This document shows, piece after piece, positions 23,265 through 30,560 of a stretch of 38,232 nucleotides of DNA. Origin of the DNA: Nostocoides jenkinsii Ben 74 (GTDB lineage: Bacteria; Actinomycetota; Actinomycetes; Actinomycetales; Dermatophilaceae). Positions within the stretch are counted from its first letter, which is position 1. Each line of letters opens with the position of its first letter. A program made the translations under genes and the position numbers. Location: NCBI RefSeq assembly GCF_001046875.1, contig NZ_HF571038.1, positions 1,263,044 through 1,301,275 on the forward strand, read 5' to 3'. A model generated the notes under the pieces. That model worked only from the letters and a program-made list of their open reading frames with translations. It was not told the origin of the DNA and searched no databases.

Positions 23265-24479
23265 ATGCCCGAGGCCGTCATCGTCAGTGTTGCCCGTTCC
23301 CCGATCGGTCGGGCGATGAAGGGCTCGCTGGTGGAGTTCCGTCCGGACGACCTCGCCGCGTTGATGGTGCGCGAGGCCCTGGCCAAGGTGCCCGCCCTCG
23401 ACCCGGCGACGCTCGACGACTTGATGCTCGGCTGCGGTCAACCCGCCGGTGAGGGCGGCTTCAACATGGCCCGCGTCGTGGCGGTGCTCGCCGGACTCGA
23501 TGGGGTGCCCGGCGTGACCGTCAACCGCTACTGCTCCTCCTCACTGCAAACCACCCGGATGGCCTTCCACGCCATCAAGGCCGGCGAGGGCCACGCCTTC
23601 GTCTCCGCCGGGGTCGAAACGGTCAGTCGCTTCGCGGGTGGCTTCGCCGACGGCGGCGCCCAGAATCCCCGCTTCGCCGCCGCGAGTGCCCGCTCGGCGC
23701 AGCGAGCCACCGGCGGGGCCCCCGCCTGGACCGACCCCAGGGACGCCGGCGACCTCCCCGACGTCTACATCGCCATGGGCCAAACCGCCGAGAATGTCGC
23801 CCAGGTCATCGGTATGAGCCGTCAGGAGCAGGATGCCTTCGGCGTCCGTAGCCAGAACCTCGCCGAGGCCGCCATCGCCAACGGCTTCTGGGCCACCGAC
23901 ATCGTGCCGGTCACCACCCCCAGCGGCACGGTCGTCAGCAAGGACGACGGGCCTCGCCCTGGCGTCACGCTCGAAGGCGTATCCCAGCTGTCCCCGGTAT
24001 TCCGCCCCGACGGCACCATCACCGCCGGCAACGCCTGCCCGCTCAACGACGGCGCCGCCGCGGTTGTCATCATGAGTGACACCCGGGCCAAGGACCTCGG
24101 CCTCACCCCGCTCGCCCGCATCATCTCCACCGGCGTCTCCGGCCTCTCGCCCGAGATCATGGGTCTCGGCCCGGTCGAGGCGACCCGCAAGGCCCTCGCC
24201 CTGGCCGGTATGACGATCGACGACATCGACCTCGCCGAAATCAACGAGGCGTTCGCGGTCCAGGCACTCGGCTCGGCGCAGCAACTCGGCATACCGCTGG
24301 AGAAGCTCAACGTCAACGGCGGCGCCATTGCTGTCGGCCACCCCTTCGGCATGACCGGCGCCCGCATCACCTCCACCCTGGTCAACTCACTTGTTTTCCA
24401 CAACAAGCAGATTGGGCTGGAGACGATGTGCGTCGGCGGTGGCCAGGGGATGGCGATGATCATCGAGCGCCTCGCCTGA
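23265..24479 (+). CDS. Thiolase (acetyl-CoA C-acyltransferase)
   Basis: The 404-residue enzyme begins MPEAVIVSVARSPIGRAMKG. Catalytic residues are all visible: nucleophile C90 in VNRYCSSSLQTT, N-E-A-F in LAEINEAFAVQ, H359 in GGAIAVGHPFGMTGAR and C389 in CVGGGQGMA. This is a degradative-type thiolase that cleaves 3-ketoacyl-CoA with CoA in beta-oxidation. GGAAGGTG precedes the ATG by about 5 nt, settling the start against a long upstream extension. The divergent neighbour is an alpha-methylacyl-CoA racemase-like gene, giving a small acyl-CoA module. Confidence 0.95.
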   Translation: MPEAVIVSVARSPIGRAMKGSLVEFRPDDLAALMVREALAKVPALDPATLDDLMLGCGQPAGEGGFNMARVVAVLAGLDGVPGVTVNRYCSSSLQTTRMAFHAIKAGEGHAFVSAGVETVSRFAGGFADGGAQNPRFAAASARSAQRATGGAPAWTDPRDAGDLPDVYIAMGQTAENVAQVIGMSRQEQDAFGVRSQNLAEAAIANGFWATDIVPVTTPSGTVVSKDDGPRPGVTLEGVSQLSPVFRPDGTITAGNACPLNDGAAAVVIMSDTRAKDLGLTPLARIISTGVSGLSPEIMGLGPVEATRKALALAGMTIDDIDLAEINEAFAVQALGSAQQLGIPLEKLNVNGGAIAVGHPFGMTGARITSTLVNSLVFHNKQIGLETMCVGGGQGMAMIIERLA

Positions 24480-24563
24480 ACCCACCTCGCCGGATCACGC
24501 CCCGGATCACAACGCAGCCGAATACGGTGGTGACGCGCACGGCATACGCGAGAGACTGAGCAT

Positions 24564-25949
24564 GTGCTGCTGACCCTCACCTCGACCGCGCCCAGCGCCA
24601 GCGATCTGGGATACCTGCTGCACAAGAATCCCTCTCGGGTGCAGAGTTTCGACCTGCCGTCCGGGCAGGCGCACGTGTTCTATCCCGAAGCTACCGACGA
24701 GCGCTGCACGGTCGCCTTGCTCCTGGAACTGGACCCGATCGAGTTGGCGCGGGCTGGTCGCGGGGCGGATCGGCGGGTCCTGGCTGGCTACCTCAACGAC
24801 CGTCCGTATGCCGCGTCCTCCCTCCTCGCCGTCGCTCTCAGCAAGGTGTTTTCCACGGCACTGCGCGGGGTGTGCGTCGGACACGAAGACCTCGCCAACA
24901 CGGACCTGCCCCTGGAGATCCACCTCCCCGTCCTGCCCTGCCCGGGGGGCCCGGAGCGCGCGCGCGATCTCTTCGAGCCGCTCGGGTGGCTGGTCGAGGC
25001 GACGCCGATCGTGCTCGATCCCGCACTGCCGGAGTGGGGGGATTCGCGCTATGTCGATCTGCGCCTCACCGGTGCGATGCGCGTCGCGGATGCCCTGAGC
25101 CACCTTTATGTCCTGATCCCGGTCCTCGATGGCGACAAGCACTACTGGGTCAACGAGGACGAAGTCGACAAGCTCCTGCGCCGGGGCGGGACGTGGCTGG
25201 CCGACCACCCGCTCAAGGACTGGATCGTCAGCCGCTATCTGGCCCGCCAACGGCCATACGTGGATGAGGTCATGGCCCGGCTGGCCGAGCTCGACGGCGC
25301 CACCGAGGCCCCCGCGGACGACGAAGACACCCCCACGCCACCGCTCGCCCGGCTCCGTGCCGAGGCTGTCGTTGCGGTGCTGCACGAGGTGGGCGCGCAC
25401 CGGATCGTCGACCTCGGCTGCGGCCAGGGCGCCTTGCTGCGCGACCTCATCAAGGACGCGAGTTTCACCGAGATCATCGGCGCCGATGTGTCCGCATCGG
25501 CGCTCGCGGTCGCGACCAAACGCCTGCAACTCCACCGGATGCCGGACGCCCAGCGCGCCCGCCTCCAGCTCATCCAGTCCTCGGCGACCTATCGCGATGC
25601 GCGCCTCGCCGGGATGGACGCAATCGTGCTCATGGAGGTCATAGAGCACCTCGACCCCGATCGGCTGCCCGATCTGGAGCACAGCGTCTTCGCCGAAGCC
25701 CGCCCCCAGCATGTCGTCGTGACGACCCCGAATGCGGACTACAACGTGCGCTATCCCGGCCTCGCGCCCGGCGCGATGCGCCACCCGGATCACCGATTCG
25801 AGTGGAACAGAGCGGAATTCGCTGCGTGGGCCGCGCGGGTCGCCGCCGATCATACGTATGCCGTGACCCTGCGCCCCGTCGGCGACGACGACCCCGAGGT
25901 CGGCTCGCCGACCCAACTCGCGATCTTCACTCGGACGGAGCGATCATGA
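24564..25949 (+). CDS. hen1: Hen1 3'-terminal RNA ribose 2'-O-methyltransferase
   Basis: The 461-residue protein starts at the GTG at 24564 (MLLTLTSTAPSASDLGYLLH). The N-terminal half (LHKNPSRVQSFDLPSGQAHV, NDRPYAASSLLAVALSKVF) is the bacterial Hen1 domain that contacts Pnkp. The C-terminal half is a SAM methyltransferase: IVDLGCGQGALLRDL, the metal-binding MEVIEHLDPDRL (E-x-x-E-H type), then VVTTPNADYN and HPDHRFEW. Hen1 marks repaired RNA 3' ends so they cannot be recut by ribotoxins. Its TGA overlaps the Pnkp ATG (ATGA, 25946-25949), so the two are translationally coupled. An out-of-frame ATG-TGC-TGC-TGA begins 2 nt before the GTG. Confidence 0.95.
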   Translation: MLLTLTSTAPSASDLGYLLHKNPSRVQSFDLPSGQAHVFYPEATDERCTVALLLELDPIELARAGRGADRRVLAGYLNDRPYAASSLLAVALSKVFSTALRGVCVGHEDLANTDLPLEIHLPVLPCPGGPERARDLFEPLGWLVEATPIVLDPALPEWGDSRYVDLRLTGAMRVADALSHLYVLIPVLDGDKHYWVNEDEVDKLLRRGGTWLADHPLKDWIVSRYLARQRPYVDEVMARLAELDGATEAPADDEDTPTPPLARLRAEAVVAVLHEVGAHRIVDLGCGQGALLRDLIKDASFTEIIGADVSASALAVATKRLQLHRMPDAQRARLQLIQSSATYRDARLAGMDAIVLMEVIEHLDPDRLPDLEHSVFAEARPQHVVVTTPNADYNVRYPGLAPGAMRHPDHRFEWNRAEFAAWAARVAADHTYAVTLRPVGDDDPEVGSPTQLAIFTRTERS

Positions 25950-28456
25950 CCACGATCCGCCTCCCCATGATGGGTTTGGTCGTCCTGATCGGCACGACCG
26001 GCTCGGGCAAGTCGACCTTCGCCGCGACGCACTTCGGCCCATTTGAAACCGTGTCGAGCGACTACTGCCGCGGCCTGGTTGCCGACGACGTCAACGACCA
26101 GTCGGCCAGCACGGCGGCCTTCGACCTGCTGCACCATATCGTCGGCGTGCGCCTGGCGCGGGGGCGGTTCACCGTCGTCGATGCCACGAACCTGACCCGG
26201 TCTGCCCGAGCCAGCCTCATCGCCTTGGCCAAGGAGCACGACGTCCTTCCCTCGGCGCTCGTCCTCGACGTGCCGACCCAGGTCGCCATCCAACGCCATC
26301 AGGCGCGCACGGATCGGCCGTTCGGCGTCGACGTCATTCGCCGACAACGCGCGCAGGTGCCGCGCGGCGTCGGGGCGCTGCGCAAGGAGGGCTTCCGCAA
26401 TGTCTACCTCCTCGACAGCGAGCAAGAAATCGCCGACGTCGAGATCGTGCGCACCCCGCTACTCAACGACCGCCGCGACCTCCACGGCCCGTTCGACGCC
26501 ATCGGCGACGTCCACGGCTGCCTCAGCGAGTTGCTCACCCTGCTCGACCGCCTCGGCTACCGCATCATCCGTGACGACGTCGGCCGCGCGGTCGACGCCG
26601 AGCACCCGGACGGCCGCACGGCCATCTTCCTCGGGGACCTGGTCGACCGTGGCCCCGATTCGCCCGGCGTGTTGCGCCTGGCGATGGGGATGACGCGGGC
26701 GGGGCACGCGATCGCCATACCGGGAAATCACGAGCAAAAGTTGATCCGGGCGCTCGACGGGACCAATGTCAGCCTCCGGCACGGTCTCGAACTCACGCTG
26801 AGCCAACTGGCCCGGGAGAGCGAGGAGTTTCGTGACGATGCCCGGGAGTGGTGTCGGGAACTGGTGGCCCACCTCGTCCTCGACGACGGCAATCTCGTTG
26901 TCGCCCATGCGGGTTTGAAGGAGGCCTACCACGGTCGCGCGAGCGGGCGCGTCCGTGCCTTTTCCTTGTATGGCGATACCACCGGCGAGTCCGATGAGTA
27001 CGGTTTGCCGGTGCGTCTGCCGTGGGCGGAGGACTACCGCGGGCGGGCGGTGGTGCTCTATGGCCACACCCCTACGCCGACGCTCGACTGGGTCAACAAC
27101 ACGCTGTGTCTGGATACCGGCTGCGTTTTCGGCGGTCATTTGTCGGCGCTGCGCTACCCCGAGCGGGAGACGGTGCAGGTGCCGGCCGAGCGCGTCTGGT
27201 ACGAGCCGGTCAAGCCGCTCGCCCCCGCCCCCGAGGCGAGTCCGGCGCGGCGGGACGGCCAACTCGACCTCGAGGACGTGCTGGGTGCGCACAGCATCGA
27301 GACCTCGACCATCCCGCGGGTGTCGGTCCGCCCCGAGCAGGCCGCCGGCGCCCTCGAAGTGATGAGTCGCTTCGCCCTCCCGCCGGGCAAGCTCGCCTAC
27401 CTCCCGCCGACCATGTCGCCGGTGCCCGCATCGACCCGGGAGGGCTTCCTGGAGCACCCCGACCAGGCCTGGAGTGCGTATGCCGCGGCCGGCGTCCGCG
27501 AGGTCGTGTGCCAGGAGAAGCACATGGGCAGCCGGGCCGTGGTGCACGTGCGCCGGGATGGGGAGGAGGGCGCGGCATACACCCGGACCGGGCGTGCCTT
27601 CTTTGATGAGCCGACCACGGCGGCCTTCCTCGACCGCCTGGCCGCGGCGGTCACGGCCGCCGGTGTTTTCGACGAACTTGAGACCGACTGGCTGATCCTG
27701 GATGCGGAGTTGTTGCCGTGGTCCCTGAAGGCGGTCGGGTTGTTGCAGGAGCAGTTCGCCGCTGTCGGGGCCGCGGCCCGGGCGGGCTTGGCGGCGGCCG
27801 GTGGCGCGCTCGACCTGGCCGCGGCGCGCGGTCTCGACGTGGCCCGCCTGCGCGAGTCCACGGCTCGGCGAGCCGAGGATGCGGCGGCCTTCAGCGCGGC
27901 ATACAGAAGGTATGTGTGGCCCGTGTCGGGTTTGGATGGGGTGCAGCTCGCGCCCTTCCAGATTCTCGCGGGCGCGGGCGGGACGTATGAGGAGCGGCCC
28001 CACGCCTGGCATCTGGCCCTGATCGACCGGATCGTGGCCGCCGATCCCGGGGTCCTACGGCCGACGCGACGGCTCTTCGTCGACCTGGACGACGAGGCCT
28101 CGCGGGCCGCGGGCACGCAGTGGTGGCTCGATCTCGTCGGGGACGGCGGTGAGGGGATGGTGGTCAAGCCGGCCGCCAATCTCTCGTGGGATGCCAAGCG
28201 GCGGCTTGTCCAGCCGGGGATGAAGGTGCGGGGTCCGGACTACCTGCGCCTCGTGTACGGCCCGGAGTACCTGAGCCATCTCGACCGCCTTCGCGATCGC
28301 AACCTGACGCATAAGCGGTCGCTGGCGACGCGGGAGTACGCGCTCGGGTTGGAGTCGCTGCGCCGATTCGTCGCTGGCGAGCCGTTGTGGCGCATCCATG
28401 AGGCGGTCTTTGCGGTGCTCGCCCTCGAGTCGGAGCCGGTCGATCCGCGGCTGTGA
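25946..28456 (+). CDS. pnkp: Bacterial polynucleotide kinase-phosphatase-ligase (Pnkp)
   Basis: The 836-residue RNA repair enzyme has three modules. The kinase holds the P-loop GTTGSGKST at residues 16-24 and the family DRPFGVDVIRRQ lid. The calcineurin-like 2',3' phosphatase has GDVHG near 187, GDLVDRG near 230, GNHE near 260 and GHTPTP. The C-terminal adenylyltransferase/ligase has EKHMGSR with the Lys near 525, EGMVVKP and a final VRGPDYLRLVYGPEY. With Hen1 it forms the heterotetramer that heals and seals RNA cut by ribotoxins, with 2'-O-methylation at the junction. All active-site motifs look intact. The start overlaps the Hen1 stop. Confidence 0.96.
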   Translation: MTTIRLPMMGLVVLIGTTGSGKSTFAATHFGPFETVSSDYCRGLVADDVNDQSASTAAFDLLHHIVGVRLARGRFTVVDATNLTRSARASLIALAKEHDVLPSALVLDVPTQVAIQRHQARTDRPFGVDVIRRQRAQVPRGVGALRKEGFRNVYLLDSEQEIADVEIVRTPLLNDRRDLHGPFDAIGDVHGCLSELLTLLDRLGYRIIRDDVGRAVDAEHPDGRTAIFLGDLVDRGPDSPGVLRLAMGMTRAGHAIAIPGNHEQKLIRALDGTNVSLRHGLELTLSQLARESEEFRDDAREWCRELVAHLVLDDGNLVVAHAGLKEAYHGRASGRVRAFSLYGDTTGESDEYGLPVRLPWAEDYRGRAVVLYGHTPTPTLDWVNNTLCLDTGCVFGGHLSALRYPERETVQVPAERVWYEPVKPLAPAPEASPARRDGQLDLEDVLGAHSIETSTIPRVSVRPEQAAGALEVMSRFALPPGKLAYLPPTMSPVPASTREGFLEHPDQAWSAYAAAGVREVVCQEKHMGSRAVVHVRRDGEEGAAYTRTGRAFFDEPTTAAFLDRLAAAVTAAGVFDELETDWLILDAELLPWSLKAVGLLQEQFAAVGAAARAGLAAAGGALDLAAARGLDVARLRESTARRAEDAAAFSAAYRRYVWPVSGLDGVQLAPFQILAGAGGTYEERPHAWHLALIDRIVAADPGVLRPTRRLFVDLDDEASRAAGTQWWLDLVGDGGEGMVVKPAANLSWDAKRRLVQPGMKVRGPDYLRLVYGPEYLSHLDRLRDRNLTHKRSLATREYALGLESLRRFVAGEPLWRIHEAVFAVLALESEPVDPRL

Positions 28457-28477
28457 GCGGTGCGCCATGATGGCGCG

Positions 28478-29362
28478 ATGACGCCAACGGGACGGCAGGT
28501 GCGGATCGAGGCGGGGGATTACGCCGCGACGTCGACGGAAGTCGGAGGTGGGCTGCGGGATCTGACCTATCGCGGCCGATCGCTGGTGTCGGGTTTTGGT
28601 GAGGATGAGATTCGCGCGGCCTATCGCGGGTCCGTGCTGGCGCCGTGGCCTAATCGCGTGGTTGATGGGCGCTACGCGATTGATGGGGTGGAGTTTCTGC
28701 TGCCGCATACCGAGCCGGAGCGCGGTCACGCCCTGCATGGGTTGGTGTGTTGGGATCGGTGGCAGGGTGGGGAGGTCGGTGCGGATCGGTGCTCGTGGCG
28801 GCTGCAGAGTGTGCCGCAGCCCTGGTATCCGTGGGCGCTCACTCTCACGGTGACCTATCGGCTTGATGCCGACGCGGGGTTGGGGTGGCAGGTCTCGGCG
28901 CGGAATGATTCGGCGGACTCGGCGCCGGTGGGTCTGGGGGTTCATCCGTATTTCGTGTTGCCGGCCGGGGTGGCTGATGACTGGCATGTGGTGATGCCGG
29001 CGGGCATGATTCGTGGGGTGGATGGGCCGCGGCTCATTCCGGGAGAACGCGTTGCGTTCGACGGGGTCGAGGCGCCGATTGGGTTGCGGGGCAAGAGTTT
29101 TGACAATGCGTTCACGGACCTGGCGGTCCACCGGGCCGCTCTCGTCGATGACGTCGGCCACGGGATCGAGGTGACCTGGGGTGAGACCGGTGGCTGGGTG
29201 CAGGTGTACACCGGCGACGGTATGCCGCACGGCTGGCACCGCCGCGCGGTCGCCATCGAGCCGATGACCTGTGGTCCGAACGCCTTCAACGACCCCGCCG
29301 GGCCGCCCCTGCTCGCCCCGGGCGAGAGCCTCGAGCTGTCGGTCGCGATCCGGGTCGTCTGA
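28478..29362 (+). CDS. Aldose 1-epimerase family protein
   Basis: The 294-residue beta-sandwich protein (MTPTGRQVRIEAGDYAATST) carries the galactose mutarotase catalytic set: His in RGHALHGLVCW, His in VGLGVHPYFVLP and the general-base Glu in VAIEPMTCGPNAFND. It interconverts sugar anomers. It is close to the actinobacterial aldose-1-epimerase-like group found without gal genes, so the sugar is unknown. The start at 28478 lies in GCGCCATGATGGCGCG, a short inverted repeat, with no Shine-Dalgarno. CATGAT 6 nt before the ATG may serve as a leaderless -10. A GTG at 28460 would add 6 residues. It follows pnkp by 21 bp but is probably an independent function. Confidence 0.88.
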   Translation: MTPTGRQVRIEAGDYAATSTEVGGGLRDLTYRGRSLVSGFGEDEIRAAYRGSVLAPWPNRVVDGRYAIDGVEFLLPHTEPERGHALHGLVCWDRWQGGEVGADRCSWRLQSVPQPWYPWALTLTVTYRLDADAGLGWQVSARNDSADSAPVGLGVHPYFVLPAGVADDWHVVMPAGMIRGVDGPRLIPGERVAFDGVEAPIGLRGKSFDNAFTDLAVHRAALVDDVGHGIEVTWGETGGWVQVYTGDGMPHGWHRRAVAIEPMTCGPNAFNDPAGPPLLAPGESLELSVAIRVV

Positions 29363-29383
29363 CCCCTGAGCTCCCGGCCCCCG

Positions 29384-29476
29384 CGGACGCAATAACCGGT
29401 GGCGGACGCAATAGCTATTGCGTCCGCCACCGGTTATTGCGTCCGTGTCGGGGTGGCGGCCAGGTTATTGCGTCCG
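29384..29476. repeat. 62-bp perfect palindrome plus extra unit, TATTGCGTCCG family, copy B
   Basis: Positions 29384-29414 and 29415-29445 are exact reverse complements, a 62-bp palindrome with no spacer. Each arm contains two CGGACGCAATA units separated by ACCGGTGG-type sequence, and a fifth unit follows at about 29466-29476. It lies in the 190-bp gap between convergent aldose epimerase and methyltransferase genes, and shares its unit with 1-46. Perfect cruciform-prone palindromes of this size are usually unstable unless maintained. After it, three short GGGATCAGGGG-type direct repeats run from about 29506 to 29552. Confidence 0.9.
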
Positions 29477-29552
29477 GCGGGACGTCGCCGGGCGGGTTGG
29501 TCTGGCGGGATCAGGGGGGCGGGATCAGGGGTGCGGGATCAGGGGTGCGGAA

Positions 29553-30152
29553 TCAGGCGTGGCGCAGGACGGTGACGGCGAAGCCGGCCTCCTCGTGCCA
29601 GGCCCGCAGATCCCAGGTTGCGAACCGGTGCTCGATGCGCAACCCGCTGGCGGCCACGGCGGCGTCGAAGTCGGCGACGCTGAGTTCACGGTCGGTGTGG
29701 AAGCCCGTCACCACGAATCCGTCGGGAGCCAAATGCCCGGCGAGGCCGCGAAGGACGTCGACCTCCGTCCCTGGGGCAACGAAGACGATCACATTGCCCG
29801 CCATCAGGATGGCGTCGAAGGGCTCGGTGATCCCGGAGGCGCGGAGATCCAGCTCGCTCAGGTCGCCAACCAGCCAGGTGGGCCCCGGATGGTCGGCCTT
29901 GGAGGCCTCGATCAGTTCCTCATCCGCGTCCACCCCGATAACGGTGTGCCCAACCGCGTGCAGGTAGGCGCCGTGCCGGCCCGGCCCGCAACCCGCATCG
30001 AGGATGCGCGCGCCCCGCGGCACCATCGCGTCGACCAGGCGTGCCTCGCCAACAAGGTCCTCGCCGTCGGCCGCCATCTGCCGGAACCGCTCGACATACC
30101 ACTGCGAGTGACCCGGCTTCGTATCCGTCGCCCAGCGCGTCGGGCGCCCCAT
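29553..30152 (-). CDS. Class I SAM-dependent methyltransferase
   Basis: The 199-residue protein (MGRPTRWATDTKPGHSQWYV) has motif I ARILDAGCGPGRHGAYL, acidic motif VIGVDADEELI and VGDLSEL, then FDAILMAGNVIVF as motif IV. It is an ordinary Rossmann-fold methyltransferase; the acceptor is not predictable. The ATG overlaps the stop of the small membrane protein gene upstream by one base (TGATG), so the two form an operon. Confidence 0.88.
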   Translation of the reverse strand: MGRPTRWATDTKPGHSQWYVERFRQMAADGEDLVGEARLVDAMVPRGARILDAGCGPGRHGAYLHAVGHTVIGVDADEELIEASKADHPGPTWLVGDLSELDLRASGITEPFDAILMAGNVIVFVAPGTEVDVLRGLAGHLAPDGFVVTGFHTDRELSVADFDAAVAASGLRIEHRFATWDLRAWHEEAGFAVTVLRHA

Positions 30153-30472
30153 CAGCGGCGACGGTCCGACGCGGCATACGCAGCGCCCGCGGCCACCGCG
30201 GTGACCACCCCGACGGCTGGCCACGCGCCCACCTGCTTCGCCAGCGGATGCGACGCCCCGAACGCCAGAAGATAGAGCGCGCCCAACCCGCCCGCGACGG
30301 CCGGACCATTGCGATCGAGCCAGGTGCGCCCCGCATACAACCCCGCGGCGGCCAGCAGCACCCCGCCGAGCGGGCGGATGCCCGTCTCCCGGGCGACGAG
30401 ATACCCGCCCGCCAACCCGAGGGCGACCAGCGGGGCGGTGGCGATATCGGCGGCGGGGCGAAGCGCGGTCAT
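30152..30472 (-). CDS. Small membrane protein, unknown function
   Basis: The 106-residue product starts MTALRPAADIATAPLVALGL and has three or four hydrophobic segments (about 10-28, 36-50, 60-80, 85-100) with short polar loops, ending in a basic SDRRR tail. I do not recognise the family. The start at 30472 is supported by TATCGT 6 nt upstream (leaderless). It is divergent from purL and co-transcribed with the methyltransferase. Confidence 0.7.
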   Translation of the reverse strand: MTALRPAADIATAPLVALGLAGGYLVARETGIRPLGGVLLAAAGLYAGRTWLDRNGPAVAGGLGALYLLAFGASHPLAKQVGAWPAVGVVTAVAAGAAYAASDRRR

Positions 30473-30478
30473 ACGTCC

Positions 30479-30484
30479 ACGATA
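30479..30484 (-). promoter_or_regulatory. Leaderless -10 for the membrane protein/methyltransferase operon
   Basis: On the minus strand TATCGT (TANNNT) is followed by 6 nt and the ATG at 30472; there is no ribosome site. Confidence 0.5.
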
Positions 30485-30560
30485 GGCGCCCGGGTCGAGG
30501 GCATCGGCGGAGGCTGAGAGAATCGAGCGACCCCACCCGGACGGGACAAGGAGCAACCCG

